The notes beneath the pieces are model-generated. The model did not search any database and had not been told where the DNA came from. It saw nothing but the letters and a program-made list of their open reading frames with translations. DNA of 64,000 nt from Ceratothoa steindachneri (Eukaryota; Arthropoda; Malacostraca; Isopoda; Cymothoidae): the NCBI GenBank assembly GCA_963969495.1, contig OZ018317.1:36301726-36365725 (forward strand). Reading direction: 5' to 3'. Shown here one piece after another: positions 47,218 to 60,889 of this stretch (position 1 is its first letter; every line of letters starts with the position of its first letter). Position numbers and translations under genes: made by a program.

Positions 47218-47262
47218 AACAAGGAGTAACAAGGAAAGTAAGTACCCTAGGAGACCTTTGTC
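47218..47262 (-). repeat. Isolated LINE 3'-tail-like sequence
   Basis: The 45 bp 'aacaaggagtaacaaggaaa' then 'gtaagtaccctaggagacc' closely match 39520-39562, the tail of the CR1-like LINE. No LINE coding sequence is adjacent. Confidence 0.5.
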
Positions 47263-47598
47263 TATTAACTGAAAATAATATATTTCCAATATCTCTTTTC
47301 AAAACAAATGTAATAACATTTTGTCATGAAGACCATTTATTTACTTTTAGTACTAAAAAACGGATATTTTGCTCTCACTGAAAAGTAAGGGACTTTCAAA
47401 GTAAGAGATCAAAAAGACAATCATTTTGATGTCATATTTGTAAGTCTGCCACCTTCAGGAGATAAGAAAATAGGGGTGTGGCAACCTACCCCTATTTCCG
47501 ATACTAAAGAATCATTTTATCACCTTTTCTCTATTAACAATGATAAAGATTTGAGAATTTTAGAATAGTTTGTGTAATAAACAAGGTCTACTGACCAA

Positions 47599-47962
47599 AG
47601 TCGCGTGCTCTTACTTATTCTGATTTATTACCTTAAGACTTTCAAAACTTTCAATAATTCCTGAACTAATCTTGGGAGGACCTTGGCAATTATATCAGTC
47701 AAAAGAGAATGTAAAACAATAATAGGGTTTTAAATTTCGTTAGAATCGGCTGAAGAGTTATAATGTTATCACCAAAACAAAAGATCCAGTGATAACCTTG
47801 GGAGGACCTTGGCAATTATATCAATCGAAAGAAAATAAAAAACAATAAAATATTTTTAAATTTCGTTAGAATCGGCTGAGGAGTTACAATGTTATCACCA
47901 AACAAAAAAAGCAAAACGGGGACCGATCGACCGAATAGTGAGCTATAGAGTCGCCCGTGACT
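47599..47962 (+). mobile_element. MITE family 'AGTCGCGTGC', copy 3
   Basis: It starts AGTCGCGTGCTCTTACTTAT and ends AGAGTCGCCCGTGACT. It holds two tandem internal modules as in copies 1 and 2. Non-coding. Confidence 0.75.
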
Positions 47963-48235
47963 AAAAATTGCAACCGGAGCGCAATGTTTACAAATCATCC
48001 CTCATGCTTCTTCCCGTAAAATGATTAATCAGAATATCCAAAAACAGCCAACATCACCCTTCTCCGTTCTTTGCTTTCTCATTCCTACAACTATTTTTAT
48101 AACCACAACACTACAGGAAATTCGTGTTTTAAATGCATTTATTTTTTGGACAGACCTCTTAATGCACATTTTTACTAGTTTCCTATTTTTTACATTTTTT
48201 TTTCTTTTTGCTTTAGTTACCGTCTGTTTTTAAAA

Positions 48236-48549
<314 letters not shown>

Positions 48550-48863
48550 AGACAACTCAACGAAATTCTAGCAAAATTAACTAAGTAAAAGTAGCAGAAT
48601 GACCAGGGGTGTTATCGTAATGAAAGACGACTGTTAAGTTTTCCGGGCGCTTCTCCGCTATACACCTGTGAAGTTTTCCCGAAACACTCTAGTAATTGCT
48701 ACCATTGTTTCTTGTTGTCTCATGTGCTCATTCATGTAAAATTTCTCTTTCTCTTGTACTATATGGTTATATAGTCTGCAAAACAAGGTAGGTGTCTGCA
48801 TCTTTCTTCATGTCTTCAAAAAGGTTTTTTGAAAGGCAAATATTAAATATGGCTTTCGCCTTA

Positions 48864-48865
<2 letters not shown>

Positions 48866-48940
<75 letters not shown>

Positions 48941-48942
48941 AT
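48866..48942. repeat. (AT)n array left of the hAT element
   Basis: About 36 AT units ending a few bases before the hAT left terminus. Confidence 0.95.
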
Positions 48943-48950
48943 ATATATTT

Positions 48951-51882
48951 TAGTGGCGATTCCTCCATGAATGAACTGCATGCCTAGTTTTCACAAAATC
49001 ACGTATTGTAACTTGTAAGCCTTTGACACTGCAGAGAAATCAAATATTATTTCCTGAGATTAAAAAGATAATTTTTTCGTAGTCTGTCTTGAAGTCAGGA
49101 GAGATTAGCCCAACTTCTCAAGTTTCTATCTGGGTACAGAAAAATGGTCTTGATTGTTTTTGTCAATGAGACTGTTTGTTGCATACACCAGCAATCCTTC
49201 CGAAATCACATAGCTTTCAAAGATTTTGTCTCTGCACAGAAAAATGGTTTTTATTGCTTAAGACAAAATGTAGTTTGTTGCGTACAATAATGTCTAACAT
49301 CTTTTATTATAGCTAAATACATGAGTTAATATGTTGCAAAACATGCTAAAACATTAAAAATATATATTTACGTCTCAGCTACAACAATTTTATACATGTG
49401 TATAATTTAGCTGTTATCATTTAGGTTATTGATGTAACCCAAAAAGCATGAATTTTGAAAACATATGCAGCCGCAGGCGATATCTAGCAACCACACAGAC
49501 GGTAGGCTGAGTGACTGTGGCATCTTACATTTTTTGAGTGATGGCACTGATGGCCAGTTATACTTGTACAAGCCTACCAAGTGCTAATTGTTAACTGAAG
49601 TTATTGTTCACTTCAATGAATTAAAAGTGAAAAAGTCGATTGATGAGAAAAAGCGCATTGTAAATAATGGGAGACCAAGGCCAAATTTGCAGGTAACTAA
49701 AGAAAATAAAGGATTTACTCAAAAATTTAACACTAAGATGTATGATGAAATTCTATGGTTATGTCGCATTAATTCCAATAAAAAAATGTACTCTTGGTCG
49801 TGTGTGCTATTTTCAAATGAAAAATCCGTGTGGAATTCTGTTGATCGTGGATATGACGATTTAAATAATTTACACACTGATATTTCTCGTCATGAAAAGT
49901 GTCGTTCTCATATTAACGCATTTGTCGTTTTGAAAATATTTGAAAACTAAAAAAAAATTGATTTATTGTTGGTCAAACAAAAATCAGCTGAAATTCTAGA
50001 CATAACGAGTAAGTAAGTAAGAACAGAGAAGTATTGAAACGCTTAAGTAGGATTACATGCTTTTTAGGTATGCACGAATTAGCATTCCGTGGTCACAATG
50101 AAGAAGTAAATGCTGGTAATAGAGTTAATTATATTGAGTTAGCGATTAGAATGGGAGAATTCGATCTATTAGTTCAGTTTTGGTAAAAAGATTAAAGATG
50201 AACTTACTGAGTCCATGTACGGGGCGATTTTAATAGATAAAACATTTGATGTAAGCTGTTTTTCACAACTTTCTACTGTTGTACGTTATGTTGATGAACA
50301 TGGTGATATTTGTGAACGATTTATCAGATTTAATGGTGTGAGTATTGACAGAAGTACTGCAGCATTTTCTGATTTAGCTATTAGACAACTGAAAGAACTG
50401 GTCTGTTTGAAAAACTTGTTGCACAATCTTATGACGGTGCTACTTTATGGCCAGCGAACTTAATGGAATTCAAGCTAAGATAAAAGAAATTATATCAGAG
50501 GCAGTTTTTTCCACTCTACGCTAGTAAACTTAACCTAGTTTTATCCCAAGCTGTTGCCGAAATTTCTGAATGCAATATATTTTTCTCAATATAAGGAAGT
50601 TTACCATCATTTTTTAGTAGATCAACTAAGCGAACAGCTTGACAAGGTAGTTGGAAAGCGTTTCTCTAAATTAGCTCCTACAAGATGGAACGATTCTTCT
50701 ATACTAATTGCAACAGTTAAGGAAAATAAAGATAGTTTAATGATATTCTTGAAAACCCAAGAGAGTTTGACAAAAAAACAAAAAAAACAGCGCGCGTGGT
50801 TTGCTGTCAGGCATCGATACATTTGATTTCAATATTTTATTAAAAGTATTTTCTGCAATTTTTCCTTTCTCTAATATCTATTTGATGTGTTGCAAGCAGA
50901 ATCCATAGATATTGTGCATATATCAATGACCGTTGAAAACACTGCAACGAAAATTACACAAATGAGAAACGAAACATTTTCAGATACTGGAGCTTGATAA
51001 CAGGAAGATGCGATTAACCATCAAGCAAAAGAAAACGAAATCTTTCCCCAAAAGACAAGTACAGTCAATTATATCATGACCTATTTCATAAGATACTCCT
51101 TCAAATGAAAGAGCTTTGAGTTCAATATAAAATTTAAAATTCATTGAGCTTTTAGATTGCAAAAAGTATAAGTTTTATGATGTTACCTTCCCATTAAAAG
51201 CTTTTGAATCTTTGAAAAAAGCTACAGTTGCCTTTTTGAGTTTCCTCGCCTCCGTTCTGAATTGTCTGTCTTATATTCACACAAATCTCTTACGAAAAAG
51301 AATGTTACCGATCTCCTTAAATTTCTAGTTGAAAATGAAATGGACAAATGCCAACAGGAAATATACAAATTAACAAATTTGATTCTAACTATGCCAATAA
51401 CAACAACAACAACAACAACTGTTGAGCGATCATTTTCTGCTCTTAAAAGAATTAAAACTTACTTACGAAAGAAGTTCCCAAAGTGAAGACAGGCTTTCTA
51501 ATCTTGCTATTATTTCATTAGATAAAAAGTCCTCAAAAAACTTATGAAGAATCGATAAAACTTTTATAAAAGAGTAATTGAAGAATTTTGAAAGAAAACA
51601 CGACGAACAGAATTTCTATATAAGCAGTGTTTCGCCATTACCTTAGGTAAGTTCGAATTTTGTAAGGCTTTTCCAATATTATTTTTAATTTTCTGAAATA
51701 TTAATAAATTTTTTATGTTTTAATTTTTCTCTTTTCTTTGATTACTAAACATGGCATTGAATAATTTGTTTTCAAAAACGTGTCAAAATGTTTAGGAAAG
51801 CTATTTTAACTTACCAAATTTTATTTGTAACAATTATGCAAGTTTTTTTTGCATGCCTAAGCAAAAATGTCACGAGTCGCCA

Positions 51883-51885
<3 letters not shown>
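48951..51885 (+). mobile_element. hAT transposon, 2.9 kb, with recognisable TIRs and likely 8-bp TSD
   Basis: The left end is TAGTGGCGATTCCTCC and the right end, inverted, CAGTGGCGACTCGTGAC. The shared core AGTGGCGAYTC and nearby GCATGCCTA form the terminal repeats. The left 8-bp flank ATATATTT (48943-48950) and right flank ATATATAT (51886-51893) differ at one base, consistent with a hAT target duplication, although both lie in AT repeat. A decayed transposase lies inside. Confidence 0.75.
49480..51600 (+). pseudogene. hAT transposase with TTF-type zinc finger, broken
   Basis: Fragments in order: SDCGILHFLSDGTDGQ (about 49510), the TTF-type zinc-finger region WLCRINSNKKMYSWSCVLFS and DLNNLHTDISRHEKCRSHI (49740-49920), IDKTFDVSCFSQLSTVVRYV DEHGDICERFI (50230-50330, the RNase-H-like start with the Asp-Val-Ser motif), RFSKLAPTRWNDSS (about 50670-50700), and the C-terminal TVERSFSALKRIKTYLRKKF (51418-51480). 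This order matches ZMYM-like hAT transposases. Stops and frameshifts occur throughout. It is a different hAT lineage from the 35-36 kb relic. Confidence 0.8.

Positions 51886-51963
<78 letters not shown>
51886..51963. repeat. (AT)n array right of the hAT element
   Basis: About 38 AT units starting at the first base after the hAT terminus. A second (AT)n array follows at 52006-52059. Confidence 0.95.
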
Positions 51964-51966
<3 letters not shown>

Positions 51967-52003
51967 TGAAATTGCATAATTGTTACAAATAAAATTTAGT
52001 AAG

Positions 52004-52005
<2 letters not shown>

Positions 52006-52059
<54 letters not shown>
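52006..52059. repeat. (AT)n microsatellite
   Basis: About 27 AT units. Confidence 0.95.
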
Positions 52060-52063
<4 letters not shown>

Positions 52064-53788
52064 TGTGTATGTGTGAATCTTAAGCCCTCTATTATGTATC
52101 CAATTGACTCCTTCCCCTTCCCGTCTAATGCCAGACGTTTCATCAATTCCCCACTTCGTCAAGATCTGTCTTCTCCATTAATCGCATTGCGGGATCCTCT
52201 TGCTATCCATTTCTCATCCACACCCCCTCTCTCTCTCTTCTAAGCCCCTTTCATATCTGTCTTCCTTCTCTTTGTTAAATCCACTTCTTTTGACTCCTAT
52301 TTTTTTGTATCTTCTCCCATTATTTTGTGTGCTCCGTTTGTATAACCTTTCTATATTATGCTTCGTCTTTTATTTCTCTGTTATTCATTTTCTATTTAAA
52401 AACATATATTTTTTATTATGTGTATCGTTATTTGTCTTGGTTGTGTCTTTTTTATTCTTATTTACAAATTATTCATTAAATCTACTCGATGGTTTTATGT
52501 CAAACATCTGTCTGTCTATTTGTCATATGATACACAATTACTAATTTAATTGTTCATCTTTATCTCTCAATTTACTTATCTCTACATATTTATCTTTTTT
52601 TTACTTCTATGGATTTTAATACCGATCTGCATTCAATTAAAATGCTTTTATTTCTATTTCGTTGACCTATTGATTAACGTAGGATCTAAACCACGGGTAT
52701 TTATAGCCTATGTGGTTTTGCCACCAATCTTAACTCAAGATGCCTTTATTTCTGTTTAAGGGATCTACTGATTAACGTGGATTCCGCACCACGATTATAT
52801 ACTGTGTATGTCAATCGCCGTGAAGGCGACCCGAAACGGGACACCATACGACGATTAAACGCATCCGATGTGGCTTAACTTGGCTAAAGTCGGAAGTGGT
52901 CTTTCTACTCGGCTAAGCCTTTGCCGAAGTATCTATCAATACATCTCAATCTATTCATATCTATCTCCAGCTTAAGGATCACTGGCCTGATAGCACTTCG
53001 CTACAAGGGCCAGCATAAGTTATATACTTCTTGCATCATCTTAGACTGTGTATAAAGTGTATGTTTAATGCTATGGTAGGTCAGGTGATTCTAATACACC
53101 CCCTCTCGCTTCTTTAGAAGTTTAATTTCGTTGATGAGCATCGGAGTGGGAAGTGGTCCCTCCTTTTTATATGGGTCCTGCTCCCACCTCACCAAATATC
53201 CCACACGTAAGGGACTTTGAAATGCAATAATGGACTCGAATATGCTTCACTGTTAGTTTGCGTTCATGTGTGTAGAAAAATGCGCATAGAGACGCATCAT
53301 GTGCATTTCTTCTTCTGAATTAACGAGCGTCTTTGCCCGATTATGTAAAAATGAGTGTTTATATACTAAAATGTGTTTGCGCGCGAAAGCGCCATCGCAG
53401 TACGTAGTCTACGTGCGGGTGAAGAGATGAAGTGGTGAAGAAATGACGAGGTGAAGAGATGAAGAGATGAAGGTGACAAATTATTTAGCATGGAAACGGG
53501 AAGTAATTAGAGTGTCATCGAGATACGGAGCGCCAAATGACGCAAGCTAGGGAGGTTTATGTAGGGGAGAGGAGTAACCCTTCCAATCGCACGAAAAGAG
53601 GAAAGAAGAGATCGAATAGGGATTAAGGAGAGTGATATAATATAAAATAATCTCCCATTTGAACGAGCTTGACTCACTTATGACACAGATGCATTGGGGT
53701 AAAATTATTTTTGCCAGCCGCTCTTTCCCAAAGTATGCCATAACACGCCTTTAACGTCATTTGATACCTAACTGACCATCCTGAATAA

Positions 53789-53789
<1 letters not shown>
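52060..53789. other. No gene supported; contains a ~115-bp tandem duplication
   Basis: 52640-52690 and 52738-52800 begin two similar units sharing 'gc(c/t)tttatttctgttt', 'ctactgattaacgtgga' and 'accacg..tata'. 52060-52620 is pyrimidine-rich. A degenerate GAAGAGATGAAG repeat lies at 53419-53472. No recognisable coding sequence. Confidence 0.45.

Positions 53790-53862
<73 letters not shown>
53790..53862. repeat. (AT)n microsatellite
   Basis: About 35 AT units. Confidence 0.95.
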
Positions 53863-53863
<1 letters not shown>

Positions 53864-53927
53864 GTCTTTGGAGGTACGAACGAAAAAGTTATATTGATGA
53901 AATGCGTTGTTATGGCTTACGTGTCCC

Positions 53928-54115
53928 GTTAGCTTAGTCGGTAGAGCACTGGTTTTGAAAACCAGAGGTTCGAGTCCTTGTAAATGTTTACTTTCTCTTT
54001 GATTGAGTTTCGACGGAGACATACGTCATTTTCAATCACGGGCAAACTAATTATTGCAGAAAGATGCTTGAATTAAGGGCACCTAAATTTACAAGTCATA
54101 ACTTAATCAATGGCT
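53928..54115 (+). mobile_element. Candidate tRNA-derived SINE
   Basis: 53928-53980 has a tRNA-like layout: A-box-like TTAGCTTAGTCGG (53929-53941), D-stem GCTT/GAGC, anticodon stem CTGGT/ACCAG with loop TTTGAAA, and B-box GGTTCGAGTCC (53968-53978). The variable region is missing and I find no matching acceptor stem, so it is not a functional tRNA. The following 54008-54115 shares about 100 bp with the foldback repeat arm at 25664-25770. A tRNA-like head plus a repeated body is the structure of a SINE. Confidence 0.5.
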
Positions 54116-54382
54116 GATCACAGGTCAGATGAGTCTCTTCTGCTTATCTCGAGATTAGTATTGAACCGACCATCGGATGAATTGAAGTTGGTAATTTCTT
54201 TCAAGAGAGCTTATTCTATTTGCGTCTATGCATAAAATTGTGAGAATTATAAATTGTTTTAGAATTATCAATGTCAATTAAATGGTCTTTACTAGACATA
54301 TGTAGGAACAAAACTAGAAGATAGGCTTCCACGGTGCATGTTGCTTCTTTTCCTGCATTTACATGTACGTCACTGTACTTCT

Positions 54383-54385
<3 letters not shown>

Positions 54386-54432
<47 letters not shown>
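54386..54432. repeat. (AT)n microsatellite
   Basis: About 23 AT units. Confidence 0.95.
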
Positions 54433-54437
<5 letters not shown>

Positions 54438-54886
54438 AATTTGGGCTGTATATTTTTATTATTACAGGCTTTTTTGAAAGCGACCCTAGTCTTGTGTTAA
54501 TAATTTTCTTTTCCATCTTCTCGATTTGTCTTATGTTCGCCTTTTCTTCACTTTTCAACCTGTGAAGAAGCCTACCGAAGTTCACTAGAGACTGATATTT
54601 ATTAATTGCAAAAAGGTAGAAGGAAGTTAATGCACCTTAGCTCTTTCTTTTATTATACTGACGCATTTCGATACGACAGGTATCAACTTCAGAGTTAGAA
54701 TGGGAAATTAATACGTGTATTCTAGTTAATATATTATAAAATATGTTAAAAACTGACGAACGGAACGTAGATCCGTGTAGACGAACTAGCAGGCTGAGGA
54801 GGTGCAGTTGGGGACTAGTCGAGGAAGGGTAACTGAGTATCAGAAGAGGTGGGGCGAGTAAGCTGCTTGCCAAAGGTGATTAGCGG

Positions 54887-55440
54887 CTAGAGGCAGCTGC
54901 CCCAAATGTACCCGGTCCCTAGACTTCCTCTTTTTGCAGTTGGCAGGATTTCATGGGAGTTAGATTGTATATTTAGACTTGGTTGGTTTTCTTGAATATA
55001 TATTTCTTCAAGGAGGAGTAATTGTGGTCTGTTGGGAGCATCGTCAAAAATTTTGATATTTTCTTCCATCATTTGTCTGTTAAGACAATTTCCATGTATT
55101 TCTTTTCTATGTCTTTTAGGTGCACCATTGTTGAGGTGGTATGATATTCTTCTTGAGAGTGTGGTTTCGGTCACTCCGATATACGAGTTAGGTAAGAGCT
55201 CAGAGTGTATACTCATATATCAGATGGGTCCTTTGTTTGGATTAAGGATAAGGTTTTGGGTTATTTTTCATGAAAAGAGTTGATGTCCGTCTATTTTGAT
55301 TTTAGATGGTTAATGCGATCATTTTTTCGGCATTCATGGGTTTTATTCCTCGGTTAATAATGTCCTTGATTGCTCTCTCTCGTATGCATGGTGTTCTGTG
55401 CTCATTGTGTTTTTGCAAAGAGTTCTATAATGTTTACCTT
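54887..55440 (-). pseudogene. Penelope-like 3' fragment with GIY-YIG domain
   Basis: The minus-strand frame 54887-55216 reads LLPNSYIGVTETTLSRRISY HLNNGAPKRH then ENIKIFDDAPNRPQLLLLEE IYIQENQPSLN. It has the YIG motif, the conserved Arg in LSRRI and a Glu in the LLLEE region, as in GIY-YIG nucleases of Penelope-like elements. Upstream in a shifted frame (55250-55440) is RAIKDIINRGIKPMNAEKM. The RT part is not found further upstream. The EEIYIQENQPSLN end is well preserved, so this is a 5'-truncated copy. Confidence 0.7.
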
Positions 55441-55901
55441 GTCTATATTTCGGTTCTTCTGCGGTTCTGAGAGTTACCATCTGTCCACTTTAATTCTTAT
55501 AGCTGTCTGTATTTCTTTATTGGAGAATACGTTGTTAACGAGTACCTGGGTTGTTATTGCGCTCGACGGGTGACGAGGACTTTAGGCAGTGGTGACTCCT
55601 TATAATTTCCCACGAGGGTTATGCATTAGACTGGTCTTACCGAAGGTGACTCAGTAATCGGGGTAAGTAAAGGACTTTGAAAGGATGCGGCTAAGAAAAT
55701 ATAAATTTATTCTTAAATTGGTCTACTAAAAGGGCAAGCGGAAACGTCTCGAGGTCTTTGCAGTCAATGTGAAGGTTTTCTGTTTTACGCGAAGTATCGA
55801 GTCTGAAGGTCGAAGGATTTAGGCGAGTAAACGGGATTCCGTAACGCTACTAAGGGAATGAACTGAGTTGATAAATAAGGATTCTGAATAATGAGAGTCT
55901 G

Positions 55902-57459
<1,558 letters not shown>

Positions 57460-57469
57460 GAGGATGTCA

Positions 57470-57745
57470 TGTCCCTGCACTATTTTCATAGGGGTTAAGA
57501 GTCAATGCGGCTGCTTATAGAGAGGTTTTGGATAAGGTTGTGAGACTCTGGATAGACGCAACAAAGATTTTACCTCTTCCAGCAATACTCGATACATTCT
57601 AATAAGGTTAGAAGAACCCAAGCTTGAATGTGTACCAATTTCCTGGACCATGTTCTCCAGACACATGGCCTCCTTGCTCACTGGACCTCACTTCATTGGA
57701 ATGGACCCACTGGACCCACTGTTTTGTAGATGTCCTTGACTGGAC
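57470..57745 (+). pseudogene. Mariner/Tc1-type transposase fragment
   Basis: Translation gives VNAAAYREVLDKVVRLWIDA TK (about 57500-57565), then QQYSIHSNKVRRTQA (the QQD.AP.HK region, with the catalytic Asp lost as Tyr), and PDTWPPCSLDLTSLEW (the WPP.SPDL.PL(D/E)..W region). These blocks are in the order expected for the catalytic half of an arthropod mariner-like transposase, with several frame changes. The N-terminal half is absent. Confidence 0.6.
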
Positions 57746-58307
57746 AAAGACTACGTGAGTCAACCCCTAATGCAAAATCTGCTGCTGTAGCGACTCGCAC
57801 TAGGCCAGCGTTATTAGACCGATGACTCGACAGTCTCCTGAAACACTCCACAATGGCTGGTGGTCTTGGACCACCTTGCCACCAGCCCAACTATGGAGGG
57901 CCAAGATACCTGAGGAATGCACCCCCCTTCCCACTCTAAGCATCTTTATGCAAGTTTCTCTCTATGCCCAACTTATTCTTTGTAAGGGCATGAAGTGACG
58001 TCATCGCCGAAATTCAGTGACCTACAAAATCATAATATACTCTTTTTGATTTACTTTAGTTACGAACAACTGGGAAAAATTATACTTTTAACCCAGGAAC
58101 AAGAAAAAGGATTATCTTATTACATAATGTTATTTGGGCGGCAATATCAGGGAATCTCTCGGTTTACTAGTATTGCATGGCTGGGTCAACTCCAGAGACT
58201 GTCACTTTGGATGACCAGGTGCATACCAAGGGCCCTTTCTCTTGCCTCTAAAAATCTCCGGTTTCTTGTCTCATTCCTCATTCGCGTCCAATTTTCTCTT
58301 TCACTTG

Positions 58308-58313
<6 letters not shown>

Positions 58314-58340
<27 letters not shown>
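58314..58340. repeat. (AT)n at the left end of a mariner-like element
   Basis: Thirteen AT units directly before the candidate terminus at 58341/58342; another short (AT)n run (59503-59520) follows the right terminus. Confidence 0.9.
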
Positions 58341-58341
58341 C

Positions 58342-59502
58342 CGGGTTTTTCTAAATTTCTTTTACCCTGGGTTATTTGATCTTCAAGAGATTTACGTGAG
58401 TGATAGATAAAGTTCCGTCAAACAAACTTAAAGTTCTACTTTTCCAGCCTCTGTCATTAAAACCTCTTTTCCATTCTGGGCAAATGTGTCGAGATGGAAG
58501 TGATAAGAATTGATATGTCTGCTCTCCTGCGCGTGGGCTACAGCAATTCCGACATCGCCAACCGGCACAACGTCAGCCAAATGATAGTCCACAGACTCGC
58601 GGAGAGGCTCAAGAACGGGAAAGACCTCAAAGATCGACCTCGTTCAGACATATCTCCGGATGTCAACCGTTTGGTTGTGAGAAAGGCTTTTGAAAGTTAA
58701 CTGAAGCTCAAAATGACTGCGCTCGTGAAGAAAAACATCTTGGTGGACACGGTGGGCAGGGCCATCAGAGACGAGGGCGGAAAGAGCTTGCAGTGCATGG
58801 AAAGTCATTTTTTTCTGATTAAAAAAGCCTTCATTCACGGTCAACTATGTCATTATGCGGAATGTTCATGTGGTAAGCTTCCTCCAGGACGTTTTCTAGG
58901 TTAAATACGTGTTTAAGACCAAGCAAGCAGCCACCGTGATGATGCTTGGCGTCGTGGCTTCGAATGGCGAGAAGATGCCACCAGTGTGGTTTTCGGCCGG
59001 TTGCAGGCTCATCGCGGAATTTTATAGATACATATTGGTCACAAAAGTTCTACTTGGGGTGAAAAAATCACGAAGAAAGCGACTAAGTCTTTCAGCATGA
59101 CGGTGCCCTGGCCCACATGGTCAACACCTCTCAATAGAGGCTGGGGTCGAACATGAACTTCTGGTCGAAGAAATCTTGGTCGCTACAGTAGCCCGATTTC
59201 AATCCCCTCAACTATAGCGTATGAGAGCATGTCGAGGGCAAGGCTCGCAAGGTCCGCCACAGCAGCGTTAACCGCGTGTGGGCCAGAATGAGGAAGGACT
59301 TCGTCCGCAAAGTGTGCGTGGCCTTCACGTCTCGCCTGGAGCGCGGGTTCGCCGCCGAGGGTAGCTACATTGATTGATATTACATGATGAACACATATCT
59401 CTAGGTTAAAACAATAAAAATATGTCTAACTGCATCAAAACTATCGTTGTGCCCTATGTTGAGAGAGTCGTAACGAGTAAGCCAGGATTTATGTAATATC
59501 CG
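58342..59502 (+). mobile_element. Mariner-like transposon, ~1.16 kb, between (AT)n arrays
   Basis: The candidate left end CGGGTTTTTCTAAATTTC and the inverted right end CGGATATTACATAAATCC share roughly half to two thirds of their bases. Both border (AT)n directly. Length and the internal transposase fit a mariner element. Confidence 0.55.
58494..59379 (+). pseudogene. Mariner-like transposase, broken, third catalytic Asp replaced by Asn
   Basis: The N-terminal frame (58494-58700) is a helix-turn-helix region, MSALLRVGYSNSDIANRHNV with IVHRLAERLKNGKDLKDRPR. Later frames contain TVMMLGVVASNGEKMPPVWF (about 58935), VFQHDGALAHMVN (second Asp at 59099-59101), PDFNPLNYSV (third catalytic position AAC, Asn, at 59210-59212), and the C-terminus VNRVWARMRKDFVRKVCVAF TSRLERGFAAEGSYID with stop at 59377-59379. 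The second Asp and the Asn are 37 codons apart in the same frame, close to a DD37D-type spacing. The first Asp region is too decayed to read. Multiple stops. Confidence 0.75.
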
Positions 59503-60202
59503 ATATATATATATATATATTAGTTTTTCTTTGATACATCTAAATTATATGTTGTAAAGGTCAAAGTGATTAAAACCTGACTTTCATCATTTTGGGAGAT
59601 ATAATTGCAGATTTCGATTGTCACAAAAATGGCAATGTAAAAAAATACTGACGAAGAAAGTGAGTTTTAAAAGAATATTGCAAATGTAAAAATGAAGAAG
59701 CGTTAAGGTGACCGTGCATTTTGACATTTCCAGATATTCTTCTAAAATACACATTGTTGCAACCACAACCAAGATTTCTGCCACGACGCGAAATCACCAC
59801 GCATTTTTTTTGCAAATTATTCTATTTTTGATTCGGTCCACATCTGGTCGAGTGATTTTCATTCTCTAGATTAATTTATTGGTGTTTATCGGTAGTTCAG
59901 CTAGACTTGATATTTAATAAATAATTCTAATTATTTAAATTGACATTTTCGGCTTTAAAATTCAATTGAATCGGATCTACAGATATTTTCCGGTTGTCAC
60001 AAGGCACGAATGAGCCTCATTTGCGTGTGATTTGATTATTTTAAGCAGGGCTGGTTTTAGGAGCTGCGAAGCCCGTAGCACAAGAAACAGAGGGGCTCTT
60101 ACCCGTAATAATTTAAAATCACATGACATGTGGTAGATAGATGTATTTAAAGGCCCAAGAAATGAAAATTGGGAACACAATCCGGAAAAATGCTAAGGAA
60201 AA

Positions 60203-60755
60203 TATTACGTGAACCAATGAAACTTAAGAAGGAAAATGGGAGATATAGAAAAGGAAAGATAGGACAAACTATTTTAACCGTTATATGAAAATGAATAAAA
60301 GAGTTGGATTTGAATCTGTTATCAAACGCTCATCGCTTATATGACCAAGACGCTGATCGCCAGATCTGCCATCCTCAACCCCGCCAAAAGGTTGATTCAA
60401 GAAGCCTTTTGAATAACGTAGTGTAGATTTTTATTCAGTGTCATGTGATTTTCAATTATTAAAAACAAAAAAGCCCGTGCCCCCTCCTACTAGAAAAACA
60501 CTAATCTTGTCTCTCACTGGATAAAAAACTACACTCCGTTATTCAAAAGGCTTCATGAATCAACCTTTTTGTGGATTGAGGATGGCAGCTCTGGCGATCA
60601 GCGTCGTGGTCATATAAGCGATGAGCGCTTGATGACATGGGTTTAAATCTAACTCCTTTATTCATTTTTATATAACGGTTGAAATAGTTTGCCCTATCTT
60701 TCCGTTTCTATACCTCCCATTTTCCTTCTTAAGCTTTCATTGGTTCACGTAATAC
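60203..60755. repeat. Large inverted repeat, ~240-bp arms
   Basis: The left arm (60203-60442) and right arm (60516-60755) are reverse complements at roughly 85-90% by eye, with a 73-bp spacer. Paired landmarks are TATTACGTGAACCAATGAAA, CGCTCATCGCTTATATGACC and AGCCTTTTGAATAACG. It sits wholly inside the non-autonomous hAT. Confidence 0.9.
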
Positions 60756-60810
60756 TCTCCTTAGAGAGAGAAAAGAAAGGGTTGTGTTACCAATATTAAT
60801 TTCTTTCGGC

Positions 60811-60816
<6 letters not shown>

Positions 60817-60886
<70 letters not shown>
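60817..60886. repeat. (AT)n microsatellite
   Basis: About 35 AT units inside the non-autonomous hAT. Confidence 0.95.

Positions 60887-60889
<3 letters not shown>

Noticed and set aside
53928..53980. Functional tRNA-Ser(TGA) gene
   Set aside because: No acceptor stem and no long variable arm; the following sequence is a repeat body.
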